Part shown: one piece after another, positions 11,767 through 22,399 of the stretch
How the letters are laid out: each line of letters starts with the position of its first letter
Position numbering within the stretch: the first letter of the stretch is position 1
Assembly (NCBI RefSeq): GCF_020740795.1
Contig: NC_067291.1
Span: forward strand, 12,838,780-12,902,779
Source: Apus apus
Lineage: Eukaryota; Chordata; Aves; Apodiformes; Apodidae
DNA length: 64,000 bases
Reading direction: 5' to 3'
Notes under the pieces: generated by a model
The model's database searches: none
What the model saw: the letters and a program-made list of their open reading frames with translations, nothing else
Told to the model about the DNA's origin: nothing
Made by a program: the position numbers and the translations under genes

Positions 11767-14700
11767 CTGGGAAAAAAGCATGGAGGCCACAGATGGCAGT
11801 AGGAACACACAGCGGTAGGAACTATAACTGATGTGCTTTGCTCATCCCTGAATTCCCGAAACACTCACGGAGTGGTTCTGCCACCCCTCTGCACAGCGAG
11901 CAGTGCCTCCAGAGCCATCCAGCCTGGAGCTAACTCCGACTACAAGCAGTTTGCATAACTGTGGACTCACCTTCTTATACAGCAAAACTGCTACTAAAAT
12001 TACTCTGAGGAAGATCACATGCATCTTAAAATGCTGGATTTAAAACCGCCCTCAGATCTGGGAGAGAATATTTGTTTCAGCACCTTGGAGCAAGTATCTG
12101 GATAAAGATGTGTGCCTTGCTTGATAAAACCAAGTTACCCTCTTTAATCCAGAAATGTTAATGACTGCAACATTTCCCAAATAAAGTAAGAAATTATTGA
12201 AGATAGGCCATGTGAAGTAAGTCATATAAACAAAGTTTCTGTTCTTTCTCCTCCACTCTCAGGAAGTGCAGGGCTGTGTCAGTCTTGTACTGATCAGCCT
12301 GGGCAGGGATGGTGTTTTATTGTTTCAGCCTATTTAAGATTAACTGACGTGCTCAGGGATATTGCATTAAACCCTAATTTGACCAAGAGGACTTAGCACA
12401 AGCCTCCTTTGATGTACAGTCTTATGAAGACAAATTCAGAAATCCTTCTTTTAAATGTAAATACTGAATCAAACTAGTTAAAATGCCAGCTATTTGTTAC
12501 AAAATCTTTCTGAAACCTGACTTTGTAGTCAAATGATGCCTGTCAGCATATTTATTCACTCCTCAGGCACACAAAATTCCTGTTGACGTCAGAGTTATGT
12601 CCATGTAAGACTGCAAGATTAACTAATATTAACCTACTTGATTATTTCTGTATACAGAAGGATACTTGAATTAAATTAATTTCAGATTCATATCCTGTGG
12701 TTTCCCCTTAATGGGCTGGAACTGTATAGAACATCTGGAGTCACAAACAGTATAGTCCCCATAGGGATATTTCTACTGGATTTCATTGTTTTCCTGGCAG
12801 TCACCCCTCAAACTTGTCATCTGCTGCTCTTGTTTCTGCCCTAATGAGGTGTTGAAGAGAAAGCTAAAAATAAGGCAAAACAGAACCAGGTACCCAGCTC
12901 CTAACTGATAGAGTTTTGGAAATCCATTGAGACCCTGCAGGCAGGTGCAACAGCTTGGAGTGAGCTACATGGAGGGTAACAGGAAACCTACATGCAGCCA
13001 CACTGAACGTGTCCCAGCCAGCTGAGTCTTGAAAATACAGATAGGAAATGGATTTAGATAAAATGCAAGCATCCTTGCCAGCTTGCTAAGAACAGTAAGC
13101 CTAGCTACTTCTGCTCTTTCAAATGATGGGCAGAAGCTGCACTAAAGGAAGCCATGGAAGACTATTTTTGGAAAGAACCTGTAACAACAATCTGCCCACT
13201 GTTTTACACAGCATTTCAATTGTAGAGCATAATTCTTCTGAATTTAGCTGAAATCTGGCTAAACTGTCCTTCAGACACGTGTATTAAAAACCAGCCTTGC
13301 ATCCAAAACCATATTTTAGTTGTAATTAATATGATTCATCACAGCTTCAGAAACGCACGGCAGCCCTGAAAACTTCCATACACAAAACTGCATTGATGGC
13401 TTTCCTAACCAGAAATAACATCATCTAAAGATCACTTGCATTTGCACTGAAATATGAGGGCTCACTGCGTCATATCAGAAACCCCAGTAAGTGATCAATT
13501 CTGGCATATCACAGATAGAAATTAAAAGCTTGGGAAGGAGAGCCCACCTGGGGCACTGTGACAGTAGCATATTACTGTATGTGGCAGCATGAAACACCAT
13601 CCACAGCACAGGCTACAGCCCTGCTGGTGTATCCAACACCAGATGACGGAGATGCCTCTGAACACTGAATTATATATAGTTCAGCAACACAATATAAGTG
13701 ACCTTTATGCATTGCAACGTTAGACATGAAAGCCTACAGCAGCCTGTGTGTGCCTGACGTGTGCCAGGGCAGCAGGAGGCATGTGGCAGCCTGCTTCCCA
13801 GCCAGGGGAGGGACCTGAGCTGCCAGGACCAGCCTGGCACATGGAGCAGCAGATGGGAGAAGGGCCTCGCAGACAACACCCCATGACCCAGACACAGCAA
13901 AGCACAAAGCATAGTACTCCTGCAATTACATCCTCTAAGCCCTCAAAACAGCAGAGGGGAAAAAACATCTCTCTGGTTTATTCTGCCTCAAGGGCTGAAG
14001 TTTCATAATTTGCTAAAACAGGTACCGTCTATGTCATTTAACTGCCTTGCTCTGATATACATCCTCTTTCCTGGAACTGCAAATTATTTCCATTTATTTT
14101 AAAGAAAGGTTATTTATTACATTTTAATTACCTTTCTTCTTCATGACTATATTGAAACCACAAGATTCTTCTTCAGAATCACATATTTCACCTTTGCTAT
14201 ACAATCTGTTCACTGATTCAGACTCAAAGCCCTCAGCAGCCTGATGTGGTGGGGACTGGATCTCACACTTGGATTCTGAATTTCACAACTATCACATCCC
14301 ACACACCCAGATAAACCCTTGACAACCTCACTTCTGATAAAGCGCAAGAGAGTACATCATTCTTCCCAGGATCAATCTTAACCTAAGGCTTAACTTTTTA
14401 TCCCAGGCAGGTTCCTTCAATTCCAAAGGCTTAATACCAGCAATAAGAGAAAGGGAGTTAAACTATATCCACATGTTCTGGGCAAGTCTCTTGCCACGTA
14501 AGGGCTCTGTACAGAAAAGCAGGGTCTACAATCAGTGCAAATCACCTAGATGAGATGACAGTCAATAAGTTTGAGTGATCCAGACAATACAAATCCAGTT
14601 TAGGGTACATGAAAAGTGTTCCCAGGTGTACAAGTCCAGCATCACATTTTCATTAACACAACCTTTTGTGGGGACACTTTAGCACAAGGGTCCCACCAGA

Positions 14701-15510
14701 GTCCATTCATGTCTGGTCTTACACAGCTTTATGTCTAGACTTGAGAAAAAGTTATAGGAAACAGAAGAGGTTGTGGATAGTTCATGGAGTGTCTCTGCCT
14801 GAGCACACCTCAGGTGAGAAAATGCCCACAGACATCAAAACACCATTCAGGGTCCTGCAGAGCACACAGCAGTTGGATGTGTCAGGACTGGAGTGGGAAT
14901 CTGTCTTTTTCAGCTGGGACACATATGGCTTTTTTGTGATTTTTTTTTTTTTTTTAAGTTCCTCTCCACAGTGCCCTTGCAAGGATCTCGGTCAATGCCA
15001 AGTTCCTGAGGGCTTTTCTGGCACTGAAGCAACTGTTTGGGTCTGTCCCTCTCATATTTCATTCCCTTTGTCATGAGAGTATTTGTGGATGTATTTCACA
15101 TTGCCCTGACTTGAACAACCCCTGCCTGTTTTATCTCCTTTGCAAATTAAAGCTTGTTTGCTTCAGTCAGGTTGATTTAAAGTCCATTGTTTCAATTTTA
15201 AATGGGAGTTCCTGCTATCACAAACTGTCCAGAAAAACCATTGTAAAGGCTTCACTATGCCTGATCTCATTTTTAATAATATTAATTAGGCAATACTAAG
15301 AACCAAAAATTCATTTCACAGAGCTGCATTACAAGAGCAACAATCCTAACCTGAACACCAGTCAAATGAAGTTGACAAATCAGGACATTTCTAGGGGAAA
15401 AGATGTCCTGTTTCAATATTCTGATTTCTCTTTGTATCACAGATGGCTCTGACTGTTCAGCAGTGCTCAAGCATAAAATGAACTTGGTATTAATAAAGCA
15501 TGTCTCCTAC
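11767..15510 (-). other. Intronic sequence of the CEMIP2-type relic
   Basis: The longest intron of the relic, between exons f and g. It contains no recognised exon, RNA gene or repeat beyond a T tract near 14940. The other relic introns (3780-5612, 6865-8203, 8290-9307, 9436-10068, 10139-11561, 15721-16568) are likewise empty to inspection. Confidence 0.65.
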
Positions 15511-15720
15511 CACAAAGCCATGAGTTCCACGTATGGCAACACACCCAGAGAAGCAGTGGTGGATAGCCGGGTTATCAAGGTACCTTGGGCATTCATATCC
15601 TCCTCTCTCATCCACATCCTCAGCCAAGTGAAAATGCACAGGGTAACTGCCCAGGACTTGCTGCCCCATGTTTTTTAATTTCACTCCTGACACGTGAACT
15701 GAGCTAAAATTCCTTAGGAT
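15511..15720 (-). pseudogene. CEMIP2-type relic, exon f (210 nt, intact frame)
   Basis: The acceptor is TTAACAG and the donor GTG/GTAGGA, phase 0 at both ends. All 70 codons are open: ILRNFSSVHVSGVKLKNMGQ continuing to SYPVHFHLAEDVDERGGY, NPAIHHCFSGCV and THGFV. This is one of the most conserved blocks of the family (parallel beta-helix start). It joins the next exon as THGFV/VGDTIGYD without shift. Confidence 0.92.
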
Positions 15721-16568
15721 CTGTTAAGACAAAGGTAGATCCAAGTAAGGCATTACCATACAAACACACACACGAAAAAAAAACCCTCTCCCCTCATTCT
15801 CATCAGGCAATTTGTTTGCAGAGTAAAACCAGGCCTGATCCCTGGAGGAGCTGCCAGCTCCCTGCTCTGACTTGCAGCAGCCCAGCACCTGCAGAGCAGT
15901 TTGCCAGCAGCTCCATCCCTGCGGGCACGGGGCTGCCAAGCAACAGCTGCTAAACACCTTCTGCAGCATTTGAGTGGCGTGGCTGTGGGCAAGGTGCTGC
16001 TGCCAGCTACAGAGAGGGGTAGCATTTACCACCAGGCTCCGTTTCCTGGTAGCTTTATCTCTGTCAAGTGATTTTAGGAGAGACCTGCACTGCTCCCCAG
16101 TTTCCGCCAAGTGGTAGAGGAGTAATTTTACACAAAGCCCCTGCAACAGCAAAACTTTACGCTGCCACCAAGAGCACACTGGACAACAAGAGGAGGCAAA
16201 GCACAGTGGGGTGAGACTCAGCACTTCTGTGAGCCCTGAAGGGAGCAGGTTTGCTCTGCAAGAAGCACAGTTTCTTCAGTGACATCTGCTGAACTACATC
16301 ACTTCACACTGACCCCACTGACAGCAATGTCACCAAAGAAGCCCCTCTCACCCAGGGAAGGGTACACTTTTGCATGTGCAGTGAAGGAAATGGCAGAGCC
16401 TCATTGCAAGCCCAGTTCTGCAAAAAAGGCCAATGAACTTTACACTTCTTCATATGCAAGTATACTTTTTCCCCCAGACACAGTTTCATGCATTATATTG
16501 CTTGTTTACAAACCACGAAAGGAACTATCTGAAATCAACTACAGGTACTGGCATTAAAAATTACTCAC

Positions 16569-16740
16569 TTTAATATGTCCACCAAAATTCTCAAAAAGAG
16601 AAAAACTGACATTGATTTTGTCCATAGCAGGAGTCTTCCATTTCTCTTTGAATAACTATATTTCTAGTCGGGAGACTGACCTCTGCCCCTCATATCAACG
16701 CCATCTATGACTTCTCCAATATGAAGATAAAGTGGGCTGC
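16569..16740 (-). pseudogene. CEMIP2-type relic, exon e (two 1-nt insertions)
   Basis: The acceptor is TTTTCCCAG and the donor GTGAGT. It begins GSPLYLHIGEVIDGVDMR and then loses frame at a GGGG run (16689-16686) where three G are expected. The next frame gives AEVSLPTRNIVIQREMEDSC, GQNQCQFFSF. A second insertion in a T run (16597-16593) creates TGA, after which ENFGGHIK resumes in the third frame. NIVIQ.E.EDSCY and NQCQFF are CEMIP2-like rather than CEMIP-like. Confidence 0.92.
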
Positions 16741-17094
16741 CTGGGAAAATCAGAAACCTTTTTCATTCAGAGTGAGCACAGCATCTTCATCATCACGTTG
16801 TTCTAAGCAATGCACGCCTTTCATTTAAGCAAACACCAAGCTCAGGGACATGCCTGGTTGTTAGTATTTGATCCCAGAGGAGACCAGCATTTTCCCTGAC
16901 TTCTACAAAGGAGTGCTGACCCAATCAAACTTTAAAGTCCCAATATTGGGGCCTTCAGCTTTCATATGAAAAGTACACGTGTTATGGGAGAAGAAAAAGC
17001 TAAAGAGGCAAGTAGGTATAAATGTGAAATATTAAAGACAAGACAACGTAAGATATTTACCACAAATTAGCAGCTTGATAAAAATATTTCATAC

Positions 17095-17275
17095 CATCAA
17101 TTTTCACTTGATTACTCAGGGCAAGGAGGGAGATTAAACTCTTCAGCCTGATGCACAGAACAATCCATACTGGCGACAACAATCCGGTCACCAGGTAACC
17201 AACTTGTAACTTCATCCACCAAATGAAGAGTTATCCCTTTGGACACTTCCACTTTAACTCCATTAAGAGGCACCC
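17095..17275 (-). pseudogene. CEMIP2-type relic, exon d (premature stop)
   Basis: The acceptor is TTTTTTCAG and the donor G/GTATGA. It reads GVPLNGVKVEVSKG, DEVTSWLPGDRIVVAS and VHQAEEFNLPPCPE, then TAA at 17114-17112. The expected continuation NQVKIDG is present in the next frame, so a small indel near 17110-17120 broke the frame. The match is to the SSWKPGDQIVVASTDYSMYQ region of CEMIP2. Confidence 0.9.
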
Positions 17276-17591
17276 CTGAAAAAAGGAGCAATCAATTATT
17301 TTCACAGTTGCACATGACAGAGTCATGCAATTAGTCAAAGAGCACACCAGTTTAATTTATATCTATGTAACTGTGTGAGATAGGAGTGCTCTAGCCATTA
17401 AATATATCAGTGTCACCTCTTTGTAGGCAGCTAGAACGTTACTTGGTGAGAGTACTGCTGCTAGTTGGGTCACCACCCATACAAGTAAAAGACTAAGGTA
17501 TTATTATCATGGCACTATTCAGATTCACAGCAGCTAGAAAAAAATCAGAGCAAGGCAACAGAAGATGAGTAATTGTCAGGGAAGACTAAAC

Positions 17592-17749
17592 CTTTCATCC
17601 CTCCGCTGAAAGCAGTAACAGTAAAACGCGTGCCATCGTAGGTGAGGAAATCTCTTCGGGCAACTGCTAAGCTGTTGTTCCATTCCCGTGATATTCCCGC
17701 TTCTCTTCTGCTGTGGAAAACTAATCCCCTCCGAGGATCCCAGGGCTGC
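17592..17749 (-). pseudogene. CEMIP2-type relic, exon c
   Basis: The acceptor is CCTTCAG. The exon reads RQPWDPRRGLVF to RRDFLTYDGTRFTVTAFSGG, matching the family YRQAWALVGV and REFYTVDGQKFSVTAYSEW segments. It is open and phase-compatible with both neighbours. The donor G/GTTTAG departs from consensus at positions +3 and +4 and may itself be damaged. Confidence 0.85.
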
Positions 17750-17969
17750 CTGAAGGAGAGCGGGAAGGAACAAAGCGAGTGACACCCCGAACCCTGCATC
17801 CCCCAGAGAGCTGGGGCAGGAGGGGAGGGTGCAGCTTGGGGTGCCTCCCGTCCCTCCTCCCGCCCCCCCCGGTGGCGCCGCCGGGTCGGGGCCGGCCCGT
17901 GCCGGGAGCTGTCCATGGTGGCGCGGCCGGCCCGGCCCCCCCGCCCCGCGCCCGCCGCCCCCGCCTCAC

Positions 17970-18501
17970 CGGCCGCGCAGGCGGCCCCGCAGCAGCAGCC
18001 GCGTCTCCAGCGTGAGGTTGCGGGGGGCAGAGCCCGCCACGGCGGCCGCCAGCAGCCTGCCGGGGGCCTGCAGGGCCAGGGGGGCAGGCAGCCGCTGGCA
18101 CTCGCCTGGCTGGGTGTCGAAGCGCCCCGCCGCCAGCGCCCGCCCCGAGCCGGCGTCCAGGGTGCGGGGGTTGATCCCGCGGCTGCCCCGCTGCTGCTCC
18201 GAGGAGGAGGAGCCGTGTGGGAACCCGCCGGAGCGCGGGGTTTTGTCCAGGAGGGTCCAGGAGCGAGGCCGCCCGCCGTGCAGCTCCAGGACACCGCCGC
18301 GACCCAGGCCCACGAACTTCTGCCCGAAGCCCTTCACGGCCGCTCCCTCGGCGGCTCGCCCGTCCAGCGAGATGGTGGCCCGCGAGCGGCAGGAGCAGCG
18401 CTCCCAGCCGAGGTGCAGCTCCCCGCCGTCGTGGATGAGGATGTAGCGGGTCCGCAGGGTGATGGGCGGCCCGCGGGGACGGTCAGCGAACATGGCCCTC
18501 C
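17970..18501 (-). pseudogene. CEMIP2-type relic, G8/GG exon b (532 nt, open)
   Basis: The acceptor is CTCGCCAG and the donor CG/GTGAGG. One open frame spans the whole exon: ITLRTRYILIHDGGELH, FGQKFVGLGRGGVLELHG, SWTLLDKT, RFDTQPGE and APGRLLAAAVAGSAPRNL. These line up with the end of the G8 domain and the GG domain of CEMIP2. It is extremely GC-rich, unlike exons further downstream. It carries no lesion itself, but in GC-rich DNA the lack of stops is weak evidence of selection. Confidence 0.88.
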
Positions 18502-18618
18502 CTGGCGAGCAAGGGGAGAGGAGAGAAGTTGGGGGCTCGGCATCTCCTAGCCGCCCCCCGCCACTGCCGGGCTCCGGGAGCAGCCGGCGGCCCCGAGGGG
18601 ACGAGCAGCCCCGCTCAC

Positions 18619-18751
18619 CTCCGTCGCGGATGACGAGGGAGTGGAAGGCAGCGGAGCTCTCGAGGCGCAGGGCCGCCCCCCGGCCCACCACGGCGGGGGT
18701 CGGAGCCAGGATGCCATGGGGCGAGGTGTGGGGCGGCCTCCGGGCAGGACC
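18619..18751 (-). pseudogene. CEMIP2-type relic, G8 exon a (frameshifted)
   Basis: The acceptor is CTCTTGCAG and the donor G/GTGAGC. The first half reads SCPEAAPHLAPWHPGSDPR, corresponding to the family CPDQ..L..W.PG.D block. The second half reads VVGRGAALRLESSAAFHSL then VIRDG, in a different frame, corresponding to the family LRLTSDATVHSIVIQDGG segment. The frame change falls at about 18689-18700, where the homologous sequence is also short, so a small deletion is likely. Confidence 0.85.
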
Positions 18752-19298
18752 CTGCAAGAGACGGGCGGCAGCAGCGGCGCGGGGGGAGGAGCGCGGCAGG
18801 TCGCGGAGGGGCGCGGTACCAACCTGATACTCTGTCGCCGCTCGCTGCTCCCCGACGAGTCCCGCTGCGGCGCCGGGACCAGCACCGGGTCCGGCGGGAA
18901 AGCAGAAGGAGCCGCGGTTCCCCGGGGCTCTCCGGGGCTGGCGCGTCCCGGGAGGCCCCGCAGCAGGTACCTGCTGCCCGCAGCTGCGGGGCATCCCTGC
19001 CCGCAACACGTGCGCTGCGCGGGGTCCCCCGCCGCGGCTTTGCACAGAGACGGCGCAAGGACACATTTTGCTTTTGATGTGTTTGGGATTTCTTTCTTTT
19101 TTTTTTTTTTTCATTCCACTTAACGTAGCAAGACGGAAAACAGAACCACCCCCCTTTCCCCAGATCCACACAACCCCCGACGCGGCGAGGCAACCGCAAG
19201 AGCAGTACGAAGAGAGAAGCCGGCGAGAAGAAAACCCCAGCGGCAGATCGACGAGAAGAGCCGGCGGGTTTCAAACTTCGGCTGCAAGGACCGCTTAC

Positions 19299-19430
19299 CT
19301 AACTCCCGGCAGCGCCGAGCCGCAAACTTTGTACTCCGCCTCTCGGGAGCTCCCGACCCGGGTGCTGGGCACCCCGGCTGCAGGCAGCAGAGGCAGGGGC
19401 AGGCAGGCGCAGGCAGCTCCCGCTCCTCTG
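19299..19430 (-). other. Candidate non-coding first exon of the CEMIP2-type relic
   Basis: This is the stretch from the predicted start, about 27 bp past the TATA box, to donor TTAG/GTAAGC at 19298. No start codon with family-like sequence follows it before the first G8 exon at 18751, so the membrane-anchor/start exon is either lost or too degraded to see. The 19298-18752 interval also contains a poly-A tract on the transcript strand (19111-19097). Confidence 0.4.
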
Positions 19431-19456
19431 CTCCGGCTGCCTCCCCTCCGCCTCCC

Positions 19457-19464
19457 TATTTATA
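19457..19464 (-). promoter_or_regulatory. TATA box (TATAAATA) for the CEMIP2-type relic
   Basis: The minus strand reads GGATATAAATAGGGAGG, a consensus TATA box inside a CpG island. A start about 25-30 nt downstream (near 19430) would transcribe a short leader ending at the strong donor at 19298, then read toward the relic's G8 exons. Function is inferred from motif and position. Confidence 0.55.
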
Positions 19465-19764
19465 TCCATCTTCCAACCGCTGGCGGTGCCCGCACTGTTT
19501 ACAGCAGCGGAGCTGCTGGCTCCTCCCAGCCGGGGACGATCCCTCCAGCCTGGACGTATATCTGCGACGGGCGCCCAGGTGCCCGGGGCCGCGGGGACCC
19601 CGCTGCCCACATGCAAAGATCTTCCCCGGCTCCGAGCCCCTGGGAGCTGCGGGCTCCCCGGGGGCACGGGGATGGGGTCAGACTCAGCCCGGGGAGAGCC
19701 CAGGGGGTCTGTGCAGACCCGCGGAGCAGCCGGCTGGGCTCCAAAGCCCTACGCAATATGTGAG

Positions 19765-22399
19765 GCTGCGGGGCAACTACCTCCCCAAGAAGGGCAGGGG
19801 GCTGAGGCACGCCAGACCCCGATGTGGTTAAAGGGCTTGGCATCCCTCAGCCCTTCCTGCCCCCCCGCCCCCCCTCCCCCACAACTTCTCGTAGGCCTGC
19901 TGGCCTGTGCTGTCCTGCATCTGGCAGATGCACTGGGAATGCTGTAACCCGAGGGCTGCAAAAGTTTCCCTGACAGTGGGTGAGCAGAGAGGAATCTGCC
20001 ACTTCACCTCCCATCACCTGACCAAATCAACCTGTAGTCAGAACTTACAGTGAAAGAGAGAAAAAGCCTTAAAAAATGGTCTGACAAGACACAGCCTCAA
20101 GGAAACCCATGAGCTTTTACCCCCATAGCCTGGGAGTGCATTCCTTACTTTTGCATGTTCCTGCCTGGACTCCAGTCCCAGTGGACAGGGTCCTCCTGCA
20201 GAAGGACCACCACACACTGGTTTGTTTTCCATTAATCAGAAGATTACCTTTTTAATAGGCTCTAAATATGCAGCATAACTGAGCTTCCTGGGGACACAAA
20301 AACTGCTTACTGTAACCACTGCCTTCTCCCTCTCAGGGTCTACACATAGTCCTGGATCTCCACTCCAGAGCCCAACATCCAGAGAGGAGAGCCAGAAGTG
20401 ACCAGGCAACAGTGCCAACCACTGCTTCTGCCCAGGGCCAAAACCAAAGAGGTGCAAAGCCACAGGTGCTGCTGATCTCAGAGACATTTGTGTGCCATCA
20501 TCTGGTCAAACTGGTCCAATCTGTCACCTCTGAAATTTATTCTGGTGCAGAATTTCTTCTGACGGAAGGCACAAAGAGGCTATAGTCATGTTAATAAGGA
20601 GCAAGTGCTGTCAGACAAAATATGGGAACAGACTGGGAGCAGGGGGGGGTGGGCAAGGGGCACAGCCATGCCCCATGCTCCAGACAACAGATCTGGAGCA
20701 GGAGCAACACTCAAACTAAACAAAACTCACACACTCTCTTACAGCCTGTCCTGGGACCCAGAGTATTGCTGAATTTGAAGATAAGCATCCAGCCTAGGGA
20801 AACAAATCCAGATAACCATCCTTCATTTCAATACTCCAGAAATACAGGGAAACGTTAGAGCTGCCATTTGCTCCCAGCTGTTCATCTATCATTTTGTGCT
20901 GGCACTTCTACTCCTGCCTCAAATAGCTTTTGTCATTTTCCTTCCAAAAAAGCAGCATTAGTCAGCATTGTGCCTCCTTCTTATCTGAATATGACATATA
21001 CGAATGCAGGTCATGGGAAAGCAGAGCTGTTATCAGAGATATAGGAGGCTGGGCTCAGATTTTTTGGACAAAGTTTTCTACTAGTGGAAGTTTTAGGCAA
21101 GACAAATGGGAGTATTTTGTCTTAAAACACATTGACTAAATTCTCTGATTTCAGTGGTTCTAGAAGTACAAAATTTGAGGTAGATGAAGACTTCAACTTT
21201 TATGTTAAACCTGTTGGGGCCCTAGAAATCTCATACATCTTCATGTAAATATTGACTCTGTGCAAAAAGTTTCATGGGCTTGCAATCTACATAAAAACCA
21301 AAAATTATGAAACTAACATACTAATAGTGGAAATAAATGTAGCACCTGCTTTGGTTCATGCTTAACTTCGTGCAGGCCTGATGAAATTATCAGCAAAGCT
21401 GAAGTTGCATCTGTTTACACGGGACTTTTCCTGAACAAGGACCCACTATTTTAAGGCGCAAACAGTTTAAATTTTTCAAAGCCATTTTCCTTCTGTAGCC
21501 TCAAAATCCACACAAATACACCAGGCTGATTCTTTTTGAAAAGAACTACTTTCAGGTGGATTATTTCATTGCCATTGTGCTCCACAGTAAGTTTTCAGTG
21601 GCCTGAGGGAGAAAATTTCAAAGTAAACTGGGGTGGACATATCATCCTGACTCTTCAAAGATTCTCATTTTAAGGCAAACATGGAAGCCCCAATTGTTAT
21701 CTGTAGTTTGGTGCTCAGAAGCTAAACTCATTTCCAAATACAGTTTCTGAGATTATTTTTGCTTTGCAGTAGCACCACTTTGCTTTGAAGCTTACACCAC
21801 AGCCCTCAGTTACAGGATGCATCCTCAGCACACCAACGTTCCCAAACATCCTCACTCCTGCAAGTGGGAAATGGTGACTAACACACTGCCTCAAACATAC
21901 GGCTGGTGTCATTCTTCCTTGCAAAAATAACCCAACCAAACCCTCCGAGTGTTATTGCTGCTTATCAACTTATGTTTATCTTTCTAACAAACAAAAATGG
22001 GTCATTTTCTGCAATGGGCTACCAGGTGTGAGGCAAGCTCGACCTTCTTGTGCCTGGCATGTCACGATGGCTGTAATGCTTTGCCTACAAACACGACTGT
22101 AACAGTCAACAACAAATGCCAGCGACTGGAGACGTTTCATTTTAAGGCAGCTGCAGAAACCAACACTGCTTCAACTGAGTCAGCGCCGGATGAACCCTCT
22201 CCCTGAGCACAAACACCTTTTCCCAGAAATACACATCTCGTACGTGAATGAATGCAGAGAGGATGGTTTCTCTGTAAGTGATGACAGCGGGCACACTCCC
22301 TCGCTGGAGGCTTCCTGCTTCCTTCTTTCTACCCAGAGAAAGGAAGGAGACGCGGAGTCAGCATCCCCTGAGCAACCCATTCCCACGGAGTAGGAGGCA
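19765..22399. other. Intergenic, nothing recognised
   Basis: Ordinary AT/GC-mixed DNA upstream of the relic's promoter. Open frames are short and without family resemblance. Confidence 0.6.

Larger units (their letters stand above)
3602..18751 (-). pseudogene. CEMIP2-type (TMEM2-like) gene relic with multiple disabling mutations
   Basis: Fourteen exons lie in family order on the minus strand, covering the G8 domain (18751 to about 18.2 kb), the GG domain (to about 17.6 kb), a linker, and much of the parallel beta-helix region (16740-3602). Intact members are hyaluronan-degrading or hyaluronan-binding proteins; CEMIP2 is a type II membrane protein and CEMIP is secreted. Strong matches include LRTRYILIHDGGELH, IGEVIDGVDMR, KNMGQQVLGSYPVHFHL, DALGHCFFLEDG, STFWISDPNNN, FPIRGFQIYDG and DRYSSAIGF. 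Lesions: frameshift in the first G8 exon; TAA at 17114-17112; two 1-nt insertions at 16689-16686 and about 16597-16593; a 1-nt loss near 11695; a +1 near 9364 and a -2 near 9317; Trp-to-TGA at 6770-6768; donor +1 G>A at 6724; an extra base at 5763. No start-codon exon, membrane anchor or C-terminal exons were found. CEMIP2-like residues predominate over CEMIP-like ones. Confidence 0.9.
17790..19760. promoter_or_regulatory. CpG island over the 5' end of the CEMIP2-type relic
   Basis: GC- and CpG-dense sequence covers the TATA box, the candidate first exon and the first two recognised coding exons. The long open frames here on both strands are a by-product of base composition, apart from the homologous exons listed. 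A surviving island suggests the promoter was unmethylated in the germ line until recently or still is. Confidence 0.7.

Noticed and set aside
3602-18751. Calling the left-hand gene a functional CEMIP
   Set aside because: The exons resemble CEMIP2 more than CEMIP, and there are in-frame stops, frameshifts in several exons and a lost donor. CEMIP itself is strongly conserved between birds and mammals, which this sequence is not.
3602-18751. All lesions as sequencing or assembly error
   Set aside because: Two homopolymer indels could be errors, but the Trp-to-stop and +1 donor changes are substitutions, several indels are not in homopolymers, and the ABHD17C exons in the same window are flawless.
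17829-19123. Long plus-strand open frames across 17.8-19.8 kb
   Set aside because: These are antisense shadows in CpG-rich DNA with Arg/Pro/Gly-rich translations and no domain. The homologous exons lie on the other strand.
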